Source of the DNA: an uncultured Bacteroides sp.
GTDB lineage: Bacteria > Bacteroidota > Bacteroidia > Bacteroidales > Bacteroidaceae
Direction: 5' to 3'
Length of the DNA: 64,000 nucleotides
NCBI RefSeq assembly: GCF_949298305.1
Contig: NZ_CASFWU010000013.1
Location: forward strand, 14,670 to 78,669
This document shows positions 8,471 to 16,551 of this stretch, one piece after another. How positions within the stretch are numbered: the first letter of the stretch is position 1; each line of letters opens with the position of its first letter. A program made the position numbers and the translations under genes. The notes beneath the pieces were generated by a model. That model did no database searches and was not told where the DNA came from. It was given only the letters and a program-made list of their open reading frames with translations.

Positions 8471-9238
8471 TTACTTCAGCTTCTCGCGCAGGCGGGTCAG
8501 GTATTGCTTCATGCCGTCGGCGTCCTTGGCTTCGATGATGCCGAGCAGGTTCTTCAGCTCGGTGCGGATGTTGGCCACCTGGGCGGGCGTGCGGGGGTTG
8601 AAGAGGATTTCCTGCAAGAGGTAGTCGTCCTCGCTCATCAGTCCGCGGGCAATGGCCATGTGCTTCTTGAAGGTGGTGCCCGGCGCGTCCTGGTGCTTCA
8701 TCACCGAGGCAAAGACCAGGGTGGAGACGAAGGGGATGGACAGCGAATAGGCCACCGTCTCGTCGTGACCGTCGAAGGTGTACTCGAAGATGTTCAGTTT
8801 CAGCGTCTGGTAGAGGTCCTTGAAGAAGACCTTGCCCAGGTGGTCGCCCTCGCTGATGATGATGGCATTCTCCGTGCTGAGGTTGTTGAGGCTGGCAAAT
8901 GTGGGTCCGAACATGGGGTGGGTGGACACGTAGCGGAAGCCGCTCTGCTGGTAGAAGGCCTTCAGTCCGGTCTTTACGGAGGCGATGTCGCTCAGGATGC
9001 AGTCCTTGGGCAATACGGGTAATACCTGGCGGAAGGCGTCGAGGGTGTATTTCACCGTGGCGGCGTTGATCACCAGTTCGGGTTCAAACTCTTTTATCTC
9101 GTCCAGCGTGGTGAAGCGGTAGGTGTTGTAGACGAAGCGCAACTGGTGCGGGTTGACGTCGAACACGGCCGTCTCGTGCTGGAAACTCAGTACGTCGTTG
9201 AAGAAGGAGCCCATCTTGCCGGCTCCGAGGATTAGGAT
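8471..9238 (-). CDS. tyrA: Prephenate dehydrogenase; start codon missing or non-canonical
   Basis: The enzyme converts prephenate to 4-hydroxyphenylpyruvate with NAD(P), for tyrosine. The Rossmann motif ILILGAGKMGSFF opens the protein, followed by ISDIASVKTG and a conserved HPMFGPTFASL. The only ATG near the start (9214) is the Met inside GAGKMG and would delete the dinucleotide-binding loop. Upstream in frame the codons are TAA, AAC, ATC, CTA, ATC, CTC, so an ATG expected just before ILILGAG is absent. I give the span from the ATC at 9238 as the most reasonable near-cognate start (255 residues, close to the usual length as I recall it). The alternative is a gene damaged by the repeat directly upstream. 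It is the fourth gene of the aromatic operon. Confidence 0.85.
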   Translation of the reverse strand: MLILGAGKMGSFFNDVLSFQHETAVFDVNPHQLRFVYNTYRFTTLDEIKEFEPELVINAATVKYTLDAFRQVLPVLPKDCILSDIASVKTGLKAFYQQSGFRYVSTHPMFGPTFASLNNLSTENAIIISEGDHLGKVFFKDLYQTLKLNIFEYTFDGHDETVAYSLSIPFVSTLVFASVMKHQDAPGTTFKKHMAIARGLMSEDDYLLQEILFNPRTPAQVANIRTELKNLLGIIEAKDADGMKQYLTRLREKLK

Positions 9239-9244
9239 GTTTTA

Positions 9245-9391
9245 AGGCCTCACCCTTCAACCTTGCTCCCAAAGGGAGGGGAGGGGGAGGCGGACATTAA
9301 ACATTATTATATATATTAGACAATTGTGGTATCAGCCGGAGCATTCTTTTCCCTTCTCCCTCTCCTTGGGAGAGGGTCGGGGTGAGGCTCC
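9245..9391. repeat. Inverted pair of CCTCACCC/CCTCTCC-type palindromic repeats
   Basis: One copy (about 9245-9292) and a second in opposite orientation (about 9350-9391) share GCCTCACCC and a palindromic CTCCC(A)AAGGGAG core. About 57 AT-rich bases separate them. The pair fills the whole space between the DAHP synthase stop and the tyrA coding frame. It looks like a REP-like or small mobile repeat; no transposase is present. Confidence 0.75.
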
Positions 9392-10459
9392 TTATTTATT
9401 GATGATTTCCATCTGCTGCCGTACGCTCTCCTCGTGTATGGCCTCGAATACCTTCTTGATGAAGTCGGAGTCCATGCCGCAGAGGGCGCCCTGCGAGCCG
9501 CGCTTGTCCAGAATCTCGTTGTAGCGGCCGGTCTGCAGGATGGTCATGTCGTGCTCCTTCTTGTAGGTACCTATCTCGCGGGCCACACGCATACGCTTGG
9601 CCAGAATCTGGATGAGGTCGTCGTCGCACTCGTCAATCTGCTTGCGCAGTTCGTTCAGGTTCTCGGTGGTCTGCTTGGTGTCGCGGATGACGAGCAGGTT
9701 CAGAATGTAGTCCAGCACGTCGGGCGTCACCTGCTGCGAGGCGTCGCTCCAGGCCTGGTCGGGGTTGCAGTGGCTCTCCACGATGAGGCCGTCGAAGCCC
9801 AGGTCCATGGCCTGCTGGCACAGCGGGGCCACCAGTTCGCGCTTGCCGCCTATGTGGCTGGGGTCGCACAGAATGGGCAGGTTGGGGATGCGGCGGCGCA
9901 GCTCGATGGGGATGTGCCACTGGGGCAGGTTGCGGTAGAGCTTCTTGTCGTACGATGAGAATCCGCGGTGGATGGCCGCCAGCTGCTTCAGTCCGGCCTG
10001 GTTGATGCGCTCCAGGGCGCCTATCCACAGTTCGAGGTCGGGGTTGACGGGGTTCTTCACCAGCACGGGAATATCTACGCCGCGCAGTGCGTCGGCTATC
10101 TCCTGCATGGCGAAGGGGTTGGCCGTGGTGCGTGCGCCTATCCAAAGGATGTCGATGCCGGCCTTCAGTGCCTCGAACACGTGCTTGGCGGTGGCCACTT
10201 CGGTGGCTACGTACATGCCCGTCTCTTTCTTCACTTCCTTCATCCAGGCCAGGCCTTCGATGCCGATGCCTTCAAAGCCTCCGGGTTTGGTGCGCGGCTT
10301 CCAGATGCCGGCACGGAATATCTTGATTCCCTTATTGGCCAGTTGCCTGGCAGTGTTCATTACTTGTTCTTCGGTCTCGGCGCTACAGGGGCCTGCAATC
10401 ACCAGGGGACGTTTGTCGTCCACTCCCGGAAGGGTAATTTTTTGTAATTCGAGTTCCAT
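9392..10459 (-). CDS. Bifunctional DAHP synthase / chorismate mutase
   Basis: 355 residues from the ATG at 10459 (MELELQKITLPG); the frame extends 6 codons further but without similarity. The N-terminal type I-beta (KDO8P-synthase-like) DAHP synthase has GPCSAE (about 23-28), KPRTKPGGFEG (about 54-64), the IGART region, and CDPSHIGGKRELV. It joins phosphoenolpyruvate and erythrose 4-phosphate. The C-terminal part (about 265-350) is a type II (AroQ) chorismate mutase with LRKQIDECDDDLIQILAKRM and GTYKKEHDMTILQ. Mutase domains fused to DAHP synthase can also give allosteric control by prephenate or end products. It is the third enzyme gene of the operon, with repeats on both sides. Confidence 0.95.
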   Translation of the reverse strand: MELELQKITLPGVDDKRPLVIAGPCSAETEEQVMNTARQLANKGIKIFRAGIWKPRTKPGGFEGIGIEGLAWMKEVKKETGMYVATEVATAKHVFEALKAGIDILWIGARTTANPFAMQEIADALRGVDIPVLVKNPVNPDLELWIGALERINQAGLKQLAAIHRGFSSYDKKLYRNLPQWHIPIELRRRIPNLPILCDPSHIGGKRELVAPLCQQAMDLGFDGLIVESHCNPDQAWSDASQQVTPDVLDYILNLLVIRDTKQTTENLNELRKQIDECDDDLIQILAKRMRVAREIGTYKKEHDMTILQTGRYNEILDKRGSQGALCGMDSDFIKKVFEAIHEESVRQQMEIINK

Positions 10460-10605
10460 AACGATTGAATTAAGCATGATGAATGAAGAATGAAGAATTT
10501 ATCTGCGGTGGCATTCTCGTTCTTACGGATTCATCATTGTAGGTTCTTATGTTTATTAATTGTTTCTGTGGTTTACGAATGAAGCAGTCTAAAATTCTTC
10601 GTTCT
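10460..10605. repeat. Intra-operon spacer with GAATGAAGAA repeats
   Basis: The 146-bp spacer has GAATGAAGAATGAAGAATTT near its left end (10481-10500) and the inverse, AAATTCTTCGTTCTTCATTC, at its right end (10590-10609), so it can fold on itself. The same GAATGAAGAA words occur at 52208, 53511 and around 61964-62050. Confidence 0.6.
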
Positions 10606-11829
10606 TCATTCTTCGTTCTTCATTTTCCTGATTCTCTCCAGCGCCTCCGCCAGCTTCGCGTCTTTGCAGCAGAGCGAGATGCGGATGTAGCGTGCGCCGT
10701 TGGAACCGAAGATGAAGCCGGGGGTGATGAAGACACGGGCCTCGTGCAGCACGCGCTCGGTCAGTTCCTCCACGTCCTTGCACGAATCGGGGATGCGTCC
10801 CCAGAGGAACATGCCTGCCTGGCGTTCGTCGTAGGTGCAGCCCAGGGTGTGCATGATTTCTCCGGCCAGCCGGCGACGGTTCAGGTAATTGCGGTTGTTG
10901 CCTTCGTACCAGTCGGCGTCGGCGTCGAGGGCAGTGGCGGCTGCCAGCTGCATGGCGCGGAACATGCCGCTGTCGATGTTGCTCTTCACCTTCAGCACCC
11001 ACTGCACGAATTGCGGGTTCGAGGCCAGCATGCCGATGCGCCAGCCGGGCATGTTGTGGCTCTTGCTCATGGAGTTGAACTCGATGCAGCAGTCCTTGGC
11101 GCCGGGTACGGCGAGGATGCTGAGCGGATGGTCGTTCAGAATGAAGCTGTAGGGGTTGTCGTTCACGATGATGATGCCACGGCGGCGGGCAAAGTCAACC
11201 AGGTGTTCGTACAGTTCGGGTGTGGCGGGTGCGCCGGTCGGCATGTTGGGGTAGTTGGTCCACATCAGCTTGACACGGCTCGTGTCCATGGCTTCCAGCT
11301 GTTCCCAGTCGGGCATCCAGCCGTTGTCTTCGCGCAGGTTGTAGTTCACCACCTCGGCACCCAGAATCTTGCTCAGTGACGTGTAGGTAGGGTAGCCGGG
11401 GTTGGGCACCAGTACCTGTTCGCCGGGGTTGACGAAGGCCAGCGTGACGTGCAGGATGCCTTCCTTCGAGCCGATGAGCGGCTGTATCTCGGTCTTCGGG
11501 TCGAGCTCTACGCCGTACCAGCGCTTGTACCATGCGGCAAAGGCCGAACGCAGTTCGGGAATTCCGACGTAGGGCATGTAGCCGTGGCCGTTGGGGTCTT
11601 GGGCGGCTTCGCACAGGGTCTTTATCGTCTTTTCGGAGGGCGGCATGTCGGGACTGCCGATGCCCAGGCTGATGACGTCCATCCCCTGAGCGTTCATCTG
11701 TGCCACTTCCTTCAGCTTGCGCGAGAAGTAGTATTCGCTGACGGAAGACAACCGGTCCGCCGGCCTGTAACTCGTAGCTCGTAGCTTGTCACTCGTAACT
11801 GTATCACAGTGTAGATTTTCCTTCTTCAT
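10606..11829 (-). CDS. Class I/II PLP aminotransferase (aromatic operon)
   Basis: 407 residues. A fold-type I aminotransferase with GIGSPDMPPSE, an NPGYPTY motif, WTNYPNMPTGA and the lysine motif SMSKSHNMPGWRIG (PLP Schiff base Lys). Its place between pheA and the DAHP synthase gene suggests it makes phenylalanine and tyrosine from their keto acids; this is inferred from context, since the family also includes LL-diaminopimelate and Asp-type enzymes. The ATG at 11829 overlaps the end of pheA by 26 bp, suggesting translational coupling. Two oddities: residues about 10-21 are encoded by a CGTAACTCGTAGCTCGTAG-type repeat, and the C-terminus (MKNEE) by a GAATGAAGAA-type repeat. Confidence 0.85.
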   Translation of the reverse strand: MKKENLHCDTVTSDKLRATSYRPADRLSSVSEYYFSRKLKEVAQMNAQGMDVISLGIGSPDMPPSEKTIKTLCEAAQDPNGHGYMPYVGIPELRSAFAAWYKRWYGVELDPKTEIQPLIGSKEGILHVTLAFVNPGEQVLVPNPGYPTYTSLSKILGAEVVNYNLREDNGWMPDWEQLEAMDTSRVKLMWTNYPNMPTGAPATPELYEHLVDFARRRGIIIVNDNPYSFILNDHPLSILAVPGAKDCCIEFNSMSKSHNMPGWRIGMLASNPQFVQWVLKVKSNIDSGMFRAMQLAAATALDADADWYEGNNRNYLNRRRLAGEIMHTLGCTYDERQAGMFLWGRIPDSCKDVEELTERVLHEARVFITPGFIFGSNGARYIRISLCCKDAKLAEALERIRKMKNEE

Positions 11830-12652
11830 ATTCTCCCAGTATTTTAAGTTCTTTGGTAAGCGGTGTGATGGCCGCGATGGATTGTTTGTATTTCAATACG
11901 TTGTCGAATACCACGTCTACGTAGAACTGGTACTCCCATTCCCGTCCGATGATGGGCAGCGACTGTATCTTCGTCAGGTTGATGCGGTAGAACGACAGGA
12001 TGGACAGCACTTGCGACAGGCTTCCTTCGGTGTGGGGCAGGGTGAATACCATGCTTGCCTTGTTCACGTCGTGCGAGCGGTGGCGGTTCAGTTCGTCCAC
12101 CTGCCAGGGGTCGGCCACGACGAGGAAGCGGGTGAAGTTGTGTTTGTTCGTTTCGATGCCTTCCTGCAGTATTTTCATACCGTAGCGTTCGGCTGCGGCT
12201 TTCGAGCAGATGGCAGCGTGTCCTTTCAGGTGTTCCTTCTGGATAATCTCGGCGCTGAGGGCCGTATCTTCGCCTTCTACAACCTTGATGTTGGGGTGCT
12301 GGCTCAGGAACTCGCGGCACTGCATCAGTGCGATGGGGTGTGAGTTGACCTCGGTGATGTCGTTCCAGTCCTCTTCGGGCAGGCAGACGAAGCTGTGCGA
12401 GATGCGCAGTTTGTGTTCGCCTATGATTTGCGTGCCGCTTTGGCGCAGCAGTTCGTTGTTGTAGAGCAGGCTGCCGGCAATGGTGTTTTCGATGGCCAGC
12501 ATGCCGATGACCTGACTGTCCTGGCGGATGGACTTGAACACGTCTTCAAACGTAGCGCAGCATATCAGTTCGATGTCTTCGCCTTCGAAGTATCGGTGGG
12601 CTGCAATGTCGTGGAAGGAACCCAGTGTTCCCTGAATGGCTATTCTTTTCAT
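11804..12652 (-). CDS. pheA: Prephenate dehydratase
   Basis: 282 residues. Converts prephenate to phenylpyruvate. The catalytic domain covers about 1-185 with IENTIAGS (53-61) and the catalytic TRF at 174-176. An ACT regulatory domain follows (about 200-275). The usual GALV and ESRP phenylalanine-binding motifs are replaced here by GSLS (210-213) and QSLP (230-233), so the effector response may differ from E. coli PheA. There is no N-terminal chorismate mutase; that activity is on the downstream DAHP synthase fusion. It is the first enzyme gene of the operon, 13 nt after a terminator-like hairpin in the leader. Confidence 0.94.
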   Translation of the reverse strand: MKRIAIQGTLGSFHDIAAHRYFEGEDIELICCATFEDVFKSIRQDSQVIGMLAIENTIAGSLLYNNELLRQSGTQIIGEHKLRISHSFVCLPEEDWNDITEVNSHPIALMQCREFLSQHPNIKVVEGEDTALSAEIIQKEHLKGHAAICSKAAAERYGMKILQEGIETNKHNFTRFLVVADPWQVDELNRHRSHDVNKASMVFTLPHTEGSLSQVLSILSFYRINLTKIQSLPIIGREWEYQFYVDVVFDNVLKYKQSIAAITPLTKELKILGEYEEGKSTL

Positions 12653-12665
12653 ATCCTTGTCTTAA

Positions 12666-12700
12666 CAAAAAATCCCGCTTCCATACATGGGAGCGGGATT
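12666..12700 (-). terminator. Attenuator terminator in the pheA leader
   Basis: On the minus strand AATCCCGCT pairs with AGCGGGATT (9 bp), extended by CCA with TGG after one mismatch, and six T residues follow. It lies 46 nt after the leader-peptide stop and ends 13 nt before the pheA ATG. Its 5' arm (12698-12691, TCCCGCTC) can instead pair with GAGCGGGA at 12773-12766 inside the leader reading frame. Confidence 0.88.
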
Positions 12701-12746
12701 CATATCTTTAATTTTAAGTTCTTGATTCAGTTCTTAAGCGTCACTG

Positions 12747-12833
12747 TCACTTGACACATACAAACTCCCGCTCTACTTTGTTGCTAAAGTAAAAGTAAAA
12801 GAAGAAGTAATATGCGAAAGTAAACAGATTCAT
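12747..12833 (-). CDS. Phe/Tyr-rich leader peptide of the pheA operon
   Basis: A 28-residue reading frame begins with ATG at 12833 and ends with TGA at 12747. It encodes MNLFTFAYYFFFYFYFSNK followed by nine more residues; 8 of 28 residues are Phe and 4 are Tyr, 11 of these 12 within positions 4-16. The ATG is preceded by the A-rich sequence usual for this phylum. The frame lies between a good promoter and the terminator hairpin. Codons 21-23 (GAG CGG GAG) carry the segment that can pair with the terminator 5' arm. A ribosome waiting for charged tRNA-Phe or tRNA-Tyr in codons 4-16 would leave that segment free to form an antiterminator; a ribosome reaching the stop would cover it. This is the logic of E. 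coli pheL. Confidence 0.85.
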   Translation of the reverse strand: MNLFTFAYYFFFYFYFSNKVEREFVCVK

Positions 12834-12866
12834 GCTTTTGTTTTCTTTTTGTTCTTGATTACGCGG

Positions 12867-12896
12867 CAAAAGTAATACTTTTCTTTTAAAAGCAAA
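12867..12896 (-). promoter_or_regulatory. Promoter of the pheA operon
   Basis: On the minus strand a -33 TTTG (12896-12893) is followed after 18 bp by TACTTTTG (12874-12867), matching TAnnTTTG. Transcription would start near 12860, giving a leader of about 205 nt before pheA. Confidence 0.75.
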
Positions 12897-13007
12897 CAAT
12901 GTTCCATGTTTTTTTTGGAAAGAGTTTCTATTTTATATTCTCTCCTTTTGTTTTGCTTCTGCCGGACAGGCGTGTTTTGCGAAGAAAGTCCGTTTTCCTT
13001 GCCGGGG

Positions 13008-14006
13008 TTACAAGGTTGTGGCCTTGTCGGCCGGATAGACAACTCCCCATTCGGCCCGCAACCGGTCGAGCAGGCGCATGATGGCCAGTGTCTCGGCGTG
13101 TGGCATGGCGGCCGGTTCGAGACTTCCCCGTTGCAGGTCGTCGATGCAGGCCTGTACTTCGTACTCGTAACCGCTGATTTGGGTAGGGCAGTCGTATATC
13201 TTTACCAGCTGGTGGTCGGCGTTGTAAACGGCCGCCTGGTGCGGGTTGTTGATGTTGTCTACGATGATGTATCCTTTGTCGCCCGAAATGATTCCCTGGC
13301 GGGTGTTGGCGCAGCTGACTGTGGCTTGCAGGGTTGCTATTTTGCCGTCGGTATAGCGGAAAGAGATGCTTTCCTGGATGTCTACACCGTATTCGTTCTT
13401 CACGCAATGCGACTGGATGTCCTCGATGTCGGTGCCGAAAATCATGCGGGCAAAGTTGATGGGGTAGACGCCGAGGTCGAGCAGGGCGCCTCCGCACAGT
13501 TCGGGTTTGATGATGCGTTCCTTGAAGGTAGAAGGATAACCCAGGCTGGCCGACAGCAGGTCCGGAGTGCCGATGATGCCGCTGTGTACCAGTTCGCGGA
13601 TGGTAGAGGAGAAAGGCATGTAACGTGTCCAGATGGCTTCGGCAATATAAACGTTGTGCTCTTTGGCCAGTTGCAGCAGGCTTTCTGCCTCGCGGGCATT
13701 GGCCGTGAAGGCCTTTTCGCAGAGTACGGCTTTGCCTTGCAGGATGCAGAGGCGGGAATGTTCGTAGTGGTGCGAATGCGGAGTTGCCACGTACACAAGG
13801 TCTACTTCCGGGTCGGCTGCCAGTTCTTCGTACGAACCGTAGGCCTGTTTGAAACCCCACTCTTTGGCAAAAGCCTGTGCGCGCTGCAGTTCGCGCGAAG
13901 CAACGGCGTAGCAGTTCACGTCTTTCATCTGTTGCAGGGTCGCTGCCATTTGGACGGCTATCCATCCTGTGCCCAATATTGCAATGTTGTTTTTTTCTTT
14001 ACTCAT
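13008..14006 (-). CDS. Gfo/Idh/MocA family oxidoreductase
   Basis: 332 residues. The N-terminal Rossmann domain has AILGTGWIA (about 9-17) and the family motifs VYVATPHSHHYEH and VLCEKAFTANAREA, where the EK lysine is catalytic in the family. The C-terminal alpha/beta domain binds substrate (GGALLDLGVYPINFARMIFG). Members oxidise or reduce sugars, inositols or dihydrodiols with NAD(P). No signal peptide is present, so it is cytoplasmic, unlike the exported Bacteroides glycosidase-type members. It stands alone and the substrate cannot be told. Confidence 0.88.
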   Translation of the reverse strand: MSKEKNNIAILGTGWIAVQMAATLQQMKDVNCYAVASRELQRAQAFAKEWGFKQAYGSYEELAADPEVDLVYVATPHSHHYEHSRLCILQGKAVLCEKAFTANAREAESLLQLAKEHNVYIAEAIWTRYMPFSSTIRELVHSGIIGTPDLLSASLGYPSTFKERIIKPELCGGALLDLGVYPINFARMIFGTDIEDIQSHCVKNEYGVDIQESISFRYTDGKIATLQATVSCANTRQGIISGDKGYIIVDNINNPHQAAVYNADHQLVKIYDCPTQISGYEYEVQACIDDLQRGSLEPAAMPHAETLAIMRLLDRLRAEWGVVYPADKATTL

Positions 14007-14098
14007 AATGTTCAGGTTTGTTTGGGTTGATTTGATTGCTTGAATTTGAGTATCCTGTTTACTCTGGAGTCTTGTGATGCTTCTGAGTCATGCGTGAG

Positions 14099-15058
14099 TC
14101 ATAGTCCCAGTATGTCCGTCTGCCGTCCGCCGGGCTGGTTGTTGTACTGGCCGTTGAAGGCTTCGCTTTCCTTGGGATTCAGTTCGAGTTCTTTCTTCAT
14201 GTCTTCGGTGGCACCTTCCTTGTCGCCGTTCAGCAATTTGGCGCGTCCGCGCTCGTGATAGGCTTGTACGAAGTTGGGGTTCAGTTCGATGGCTTCGTCG
14301 AAGAGGGCAATGGCTTCGGTCAGCTTCTTTTGGCCGATGTAAAGCTGCCCCAGGTAGAGGAAACCCTGTTCGTTGAAAGGATTCAGTCCGGTGACGTGGG
14401 TGTAGTCGGTTTCGGCTCCGGCGGTGTCTCCGTTGGCTTCCTTTATCTTGCCGCGCAGCAGGAGGGCGCTTTCGTCCTCGTTGTTCTGTGCCAGGATGGC
14501 TTCGATGTCTTCCATGGCCTCTTTGTATTGGTGCATTTTTGTCAGCGCTTCGGCACGCATCAGGCGGGCCTCGGTAAAGTCGTCTTTCAGTACGATGGCT
14601 TTGGTAAGGTGGGCTATGCACATCAGGTCGTCTCCCTGTCCGTTGTCGGCCTTGCCCAGCAGGTAGTGTGCCATGGCGTTGCCTTCCTCGATGGAGATGG
14701 CTTTTTGTGCGGCTTCGGCCATGGCGGGATAGTCTTCCAGCATGTAGCACACGTTGGCCAGCGTGAGGTAGGTGGCTGTGTGGTTGGCTTCGTGCCGGGT
14801 CATGGTCTCCAGCAGACGGCGTGCATCTTCCAGTTGGTTGGTCTGGATGTAGACCTGTGCCAGGTAGCTCATCGTCTCGAAGTCCTCCTGAAGCTTCAGG
14901 GCTTCTTTGAAGCACTTGATGGCGTAGTCGTTCCGTCCCATGCGCTGGGCACGCATTCCGTCGTACTTGAATATCTCAAAGTTTTTCTGGTCGTTTTTTT
15001 GTTTCAGCGTTTCCGGTGTTTCCGTTTTGCCGGAAAAGAAAGATTTGAAGAATCCCAT
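14099..15058 (-). CDS. Tetratricopeptide repeat protein
   Basis: 319 residues from the ATG at 15058 (MGFFKSFFSGKTETPE); the upstream frame extension lacks protein character. At least seven TPR units run from about residue 38 to 300 (for example DYAIKCFKEALKLQEDFETMSYLAQVYI and LTEAIALFDEAIELNPNFVQAYHERGRAKL). No signal peptide or membrane segment. TPR arrays are protein-binding scaffolds; the partner is unknown. It is divergent from the amino acid carrier gene with about 130 bp between the starts. Confidence 0.8.
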   Translation of the reverse strand: MGFFKSFFSGKTETPETLKQKNDQKNFEIFKYDGMRAQRMGRNDYAIKCFKEALKLQEDFETMSYLAQVYIQTNQLEDARRLLETMTRHEANHTATYLTLANVCYMLEDYPAMAEAAQKAISIEEGNAMAHYLLGKADNGQGDDLMCIAHLTKAIVLKDDFTEARLMRAEALTKMHQYKEAMEDIEAILAQNNEDESALLLRGKIKEANGDTAGAETDYTHVTGLNPFNEQGFLYLGQLYIGQKKLTEAIALFDEAIELNPNFVQAYHERGRAKLLNGDKEGATEDMKKELELNPKESEAFNGQYNNQPGGRQTDILGL

Positions 15059-15124
15059 GTCTGTTATATATTGATTTGTTTTCCCTGACAAAAATAGTGT
15101 AAATAGGTGTGAGTAAGAAAATTT

Positions 15125-15156
15125 ATTGCCTTTTTTGCAGAAAATATTTACCTTCG
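15125..15156 (+). promoter_or_regulatory. Possible promoter of the AGCS carrier gene
   Basis: ATTG (15125-15128), 20 bp, then TACCTTCG (15149-15156), one base off TAnnTTTG. It is 33 bp upstream of the ATG at 15190. Confidence 0.4.
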
Positions 15157-15189
15157 TGCGCAAATACAATCAAACAAGGTACTGACATC

Positions 15190-16542
15190 ATGGAATCTGT
15201 TACTAATTTCCTGGCCCAGGTAAGCACATGGTTGTGGGGGTGGCCCATGATTGTGATGTTGCTGGGCACTCATCTGTTTCTGACGATACGTCTGAGAGTT
15301 CCCCAACGCAAAATACTGACAGCTATCCGCCTTTCGGTCACCCGCGATCATGGTGCCAAGGGGGACGTCAGCCAGTTCGGGGCGCTGGCCACATCGTTGG
15401 CGGCCACTATCGGTACGGGCAACATTATCGGGGTGGCAACCGCCGTAGCGTTGGGCGGACCGGGTGCGGTTCTATGGTGCTGGCTGACCGGTGTGCTGGG
15501 TATCTCTACCAAGTATGCCGAGGGGCTGCTGGCCATCAAGTACCGGGTAAGGAAGGCCGACGGAGAGATGCTGGGCGGGCCTATGTATGCCCTGGAACGC
15601 GGGCTGGGCATGCGATGGCTGGCCGTCTTGTTCTGTGTCTTTACGGCGGTGGCTGCTTTCGGAATAGGAAATACGGTACAGGCCAATTCCATTTCGTTGC
15701 TGATGGACGAGGCCTGCGGCCTTTCGCCTCACGTTACGGGGGTGGTTGTCAGCCTGCTGGTGGCGCTGGTCATCCTGTTTGGGGTCAAGGGAATAGCCCG
15801 TGTCTGTATGGGGCTGGTTCCGTTCATGGCGTTGTTCTATGTGCTGGGCTGCCTTTACATCTTGTGGCTCAATTCGGCCTATCTGCTGGAGTCGTTGAGG
15901 CTGATTGTGGATTCGGCCTTTTCGGCCCGTGCAGCCGGCGGCGGTTTTGCAGGAACTACCGTGATGCTGGCCGCCCGTTATGGCATTGCGCGCGGCTTGT
16001 TCTCCAATGAGTCGGGACTCGGCTCGGCTCCCATTGTGGCTGCTGCCGCGCAGACGCGCAATCCCGTGCGGCAGGCGTTGGTCTCTTCAACGGGAACGTT
16101 TTGGGATACAGTGGTCATCTGTGCGTTGACCGGGCTGGTGCTGGTGAGCAGTATCATTGCACATCCCGACATAGACTACACGCAGGGCGGTGCATTGACC
16201 AAGGCGGCCTTTGGAAAAATTCCTGTCGTAGGTACCGCTATTCTTACTGTAGGTATCTTGACGTTTGCCTTTTCCACCATATTGGGTTGGAGCTACTATG
16301 CCGAGAAGGCGGTGGAGTATTTGGGCGGCAGGCGTTGGATTAAGGTTTACCGTGTGCTGTGGATTGTGGCTATTTATGCAGGGTCGGTGATGAACCTTTC
16401 GCTGGTGTGGAATCTGGCTGACGGCATGAATGCACTGATGGCCATTCCCAATCTGATATCTTTGCTCCTGCTGTCCGGCGTGGCTGCTTCCGAGACGCGC
16501 AAGTATTTGTGGAACAACAGGCTCGACGAGCACGGAGACTGA
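15190..16542 (+). CDS. Sodium:alanine symporter (AGCS) family protein
   Basis: 450 residues from the ATG at 15190 (MESVTNFLAQ). An integral inner-membrane carrier that takes up alanine or glycine with sodium or protons. Family signatures are GALATSLAATIGTGNIIGVATAVALGGPGA (residues about 60-90), KYAEGLLAIKYR, and NESGLGSAPIVAAAAQTRNPVRQALVS. About ten hydrophobic segments are visible. It is monocistronic and converges on recQ with 9 bp between the stop codons. Confidence 0.92.
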   Translation: MESVTNFLAQVSTWLWGWPMIVMLLGTHLFLTIRLRVPQRKILTAIRLSVTRDHGAKGDVSQFGALATSLAATIGTGNIIGVATAVALGGPGAVLWCWLTGVLGISTKYAEGLLAIKYRVRKADGEMLGGPMYALERGLGMRWLAVLFCVFTAVAAFGIGNTVQANSISLLMDEACGLSPHVTGVVVSLLVALVILFGVKGIARVCMGLVPFMALFYVLGCLYILWLNSAYLLESLRLIVDSAFSARAAGGGFAGTTVMLAARYGIARGLFSNESGLGSAPIVAAAAQTRNPVRQALVSSTGTFWDTVVICALTGLVLVSSIIAHPDIDYTQGGALTKAAFGKIPVVGTAILTVGILTFAFSTILGWSYYAEKAVEYLGGRRWIKVYRVLWIVAIYAGSVMNLSLVWNLADGMNALMAIPNLISLLLLSGVAASETRKYLWNNRLDEHGD

Positions 16543-16551
16543 TTCTCTTGT

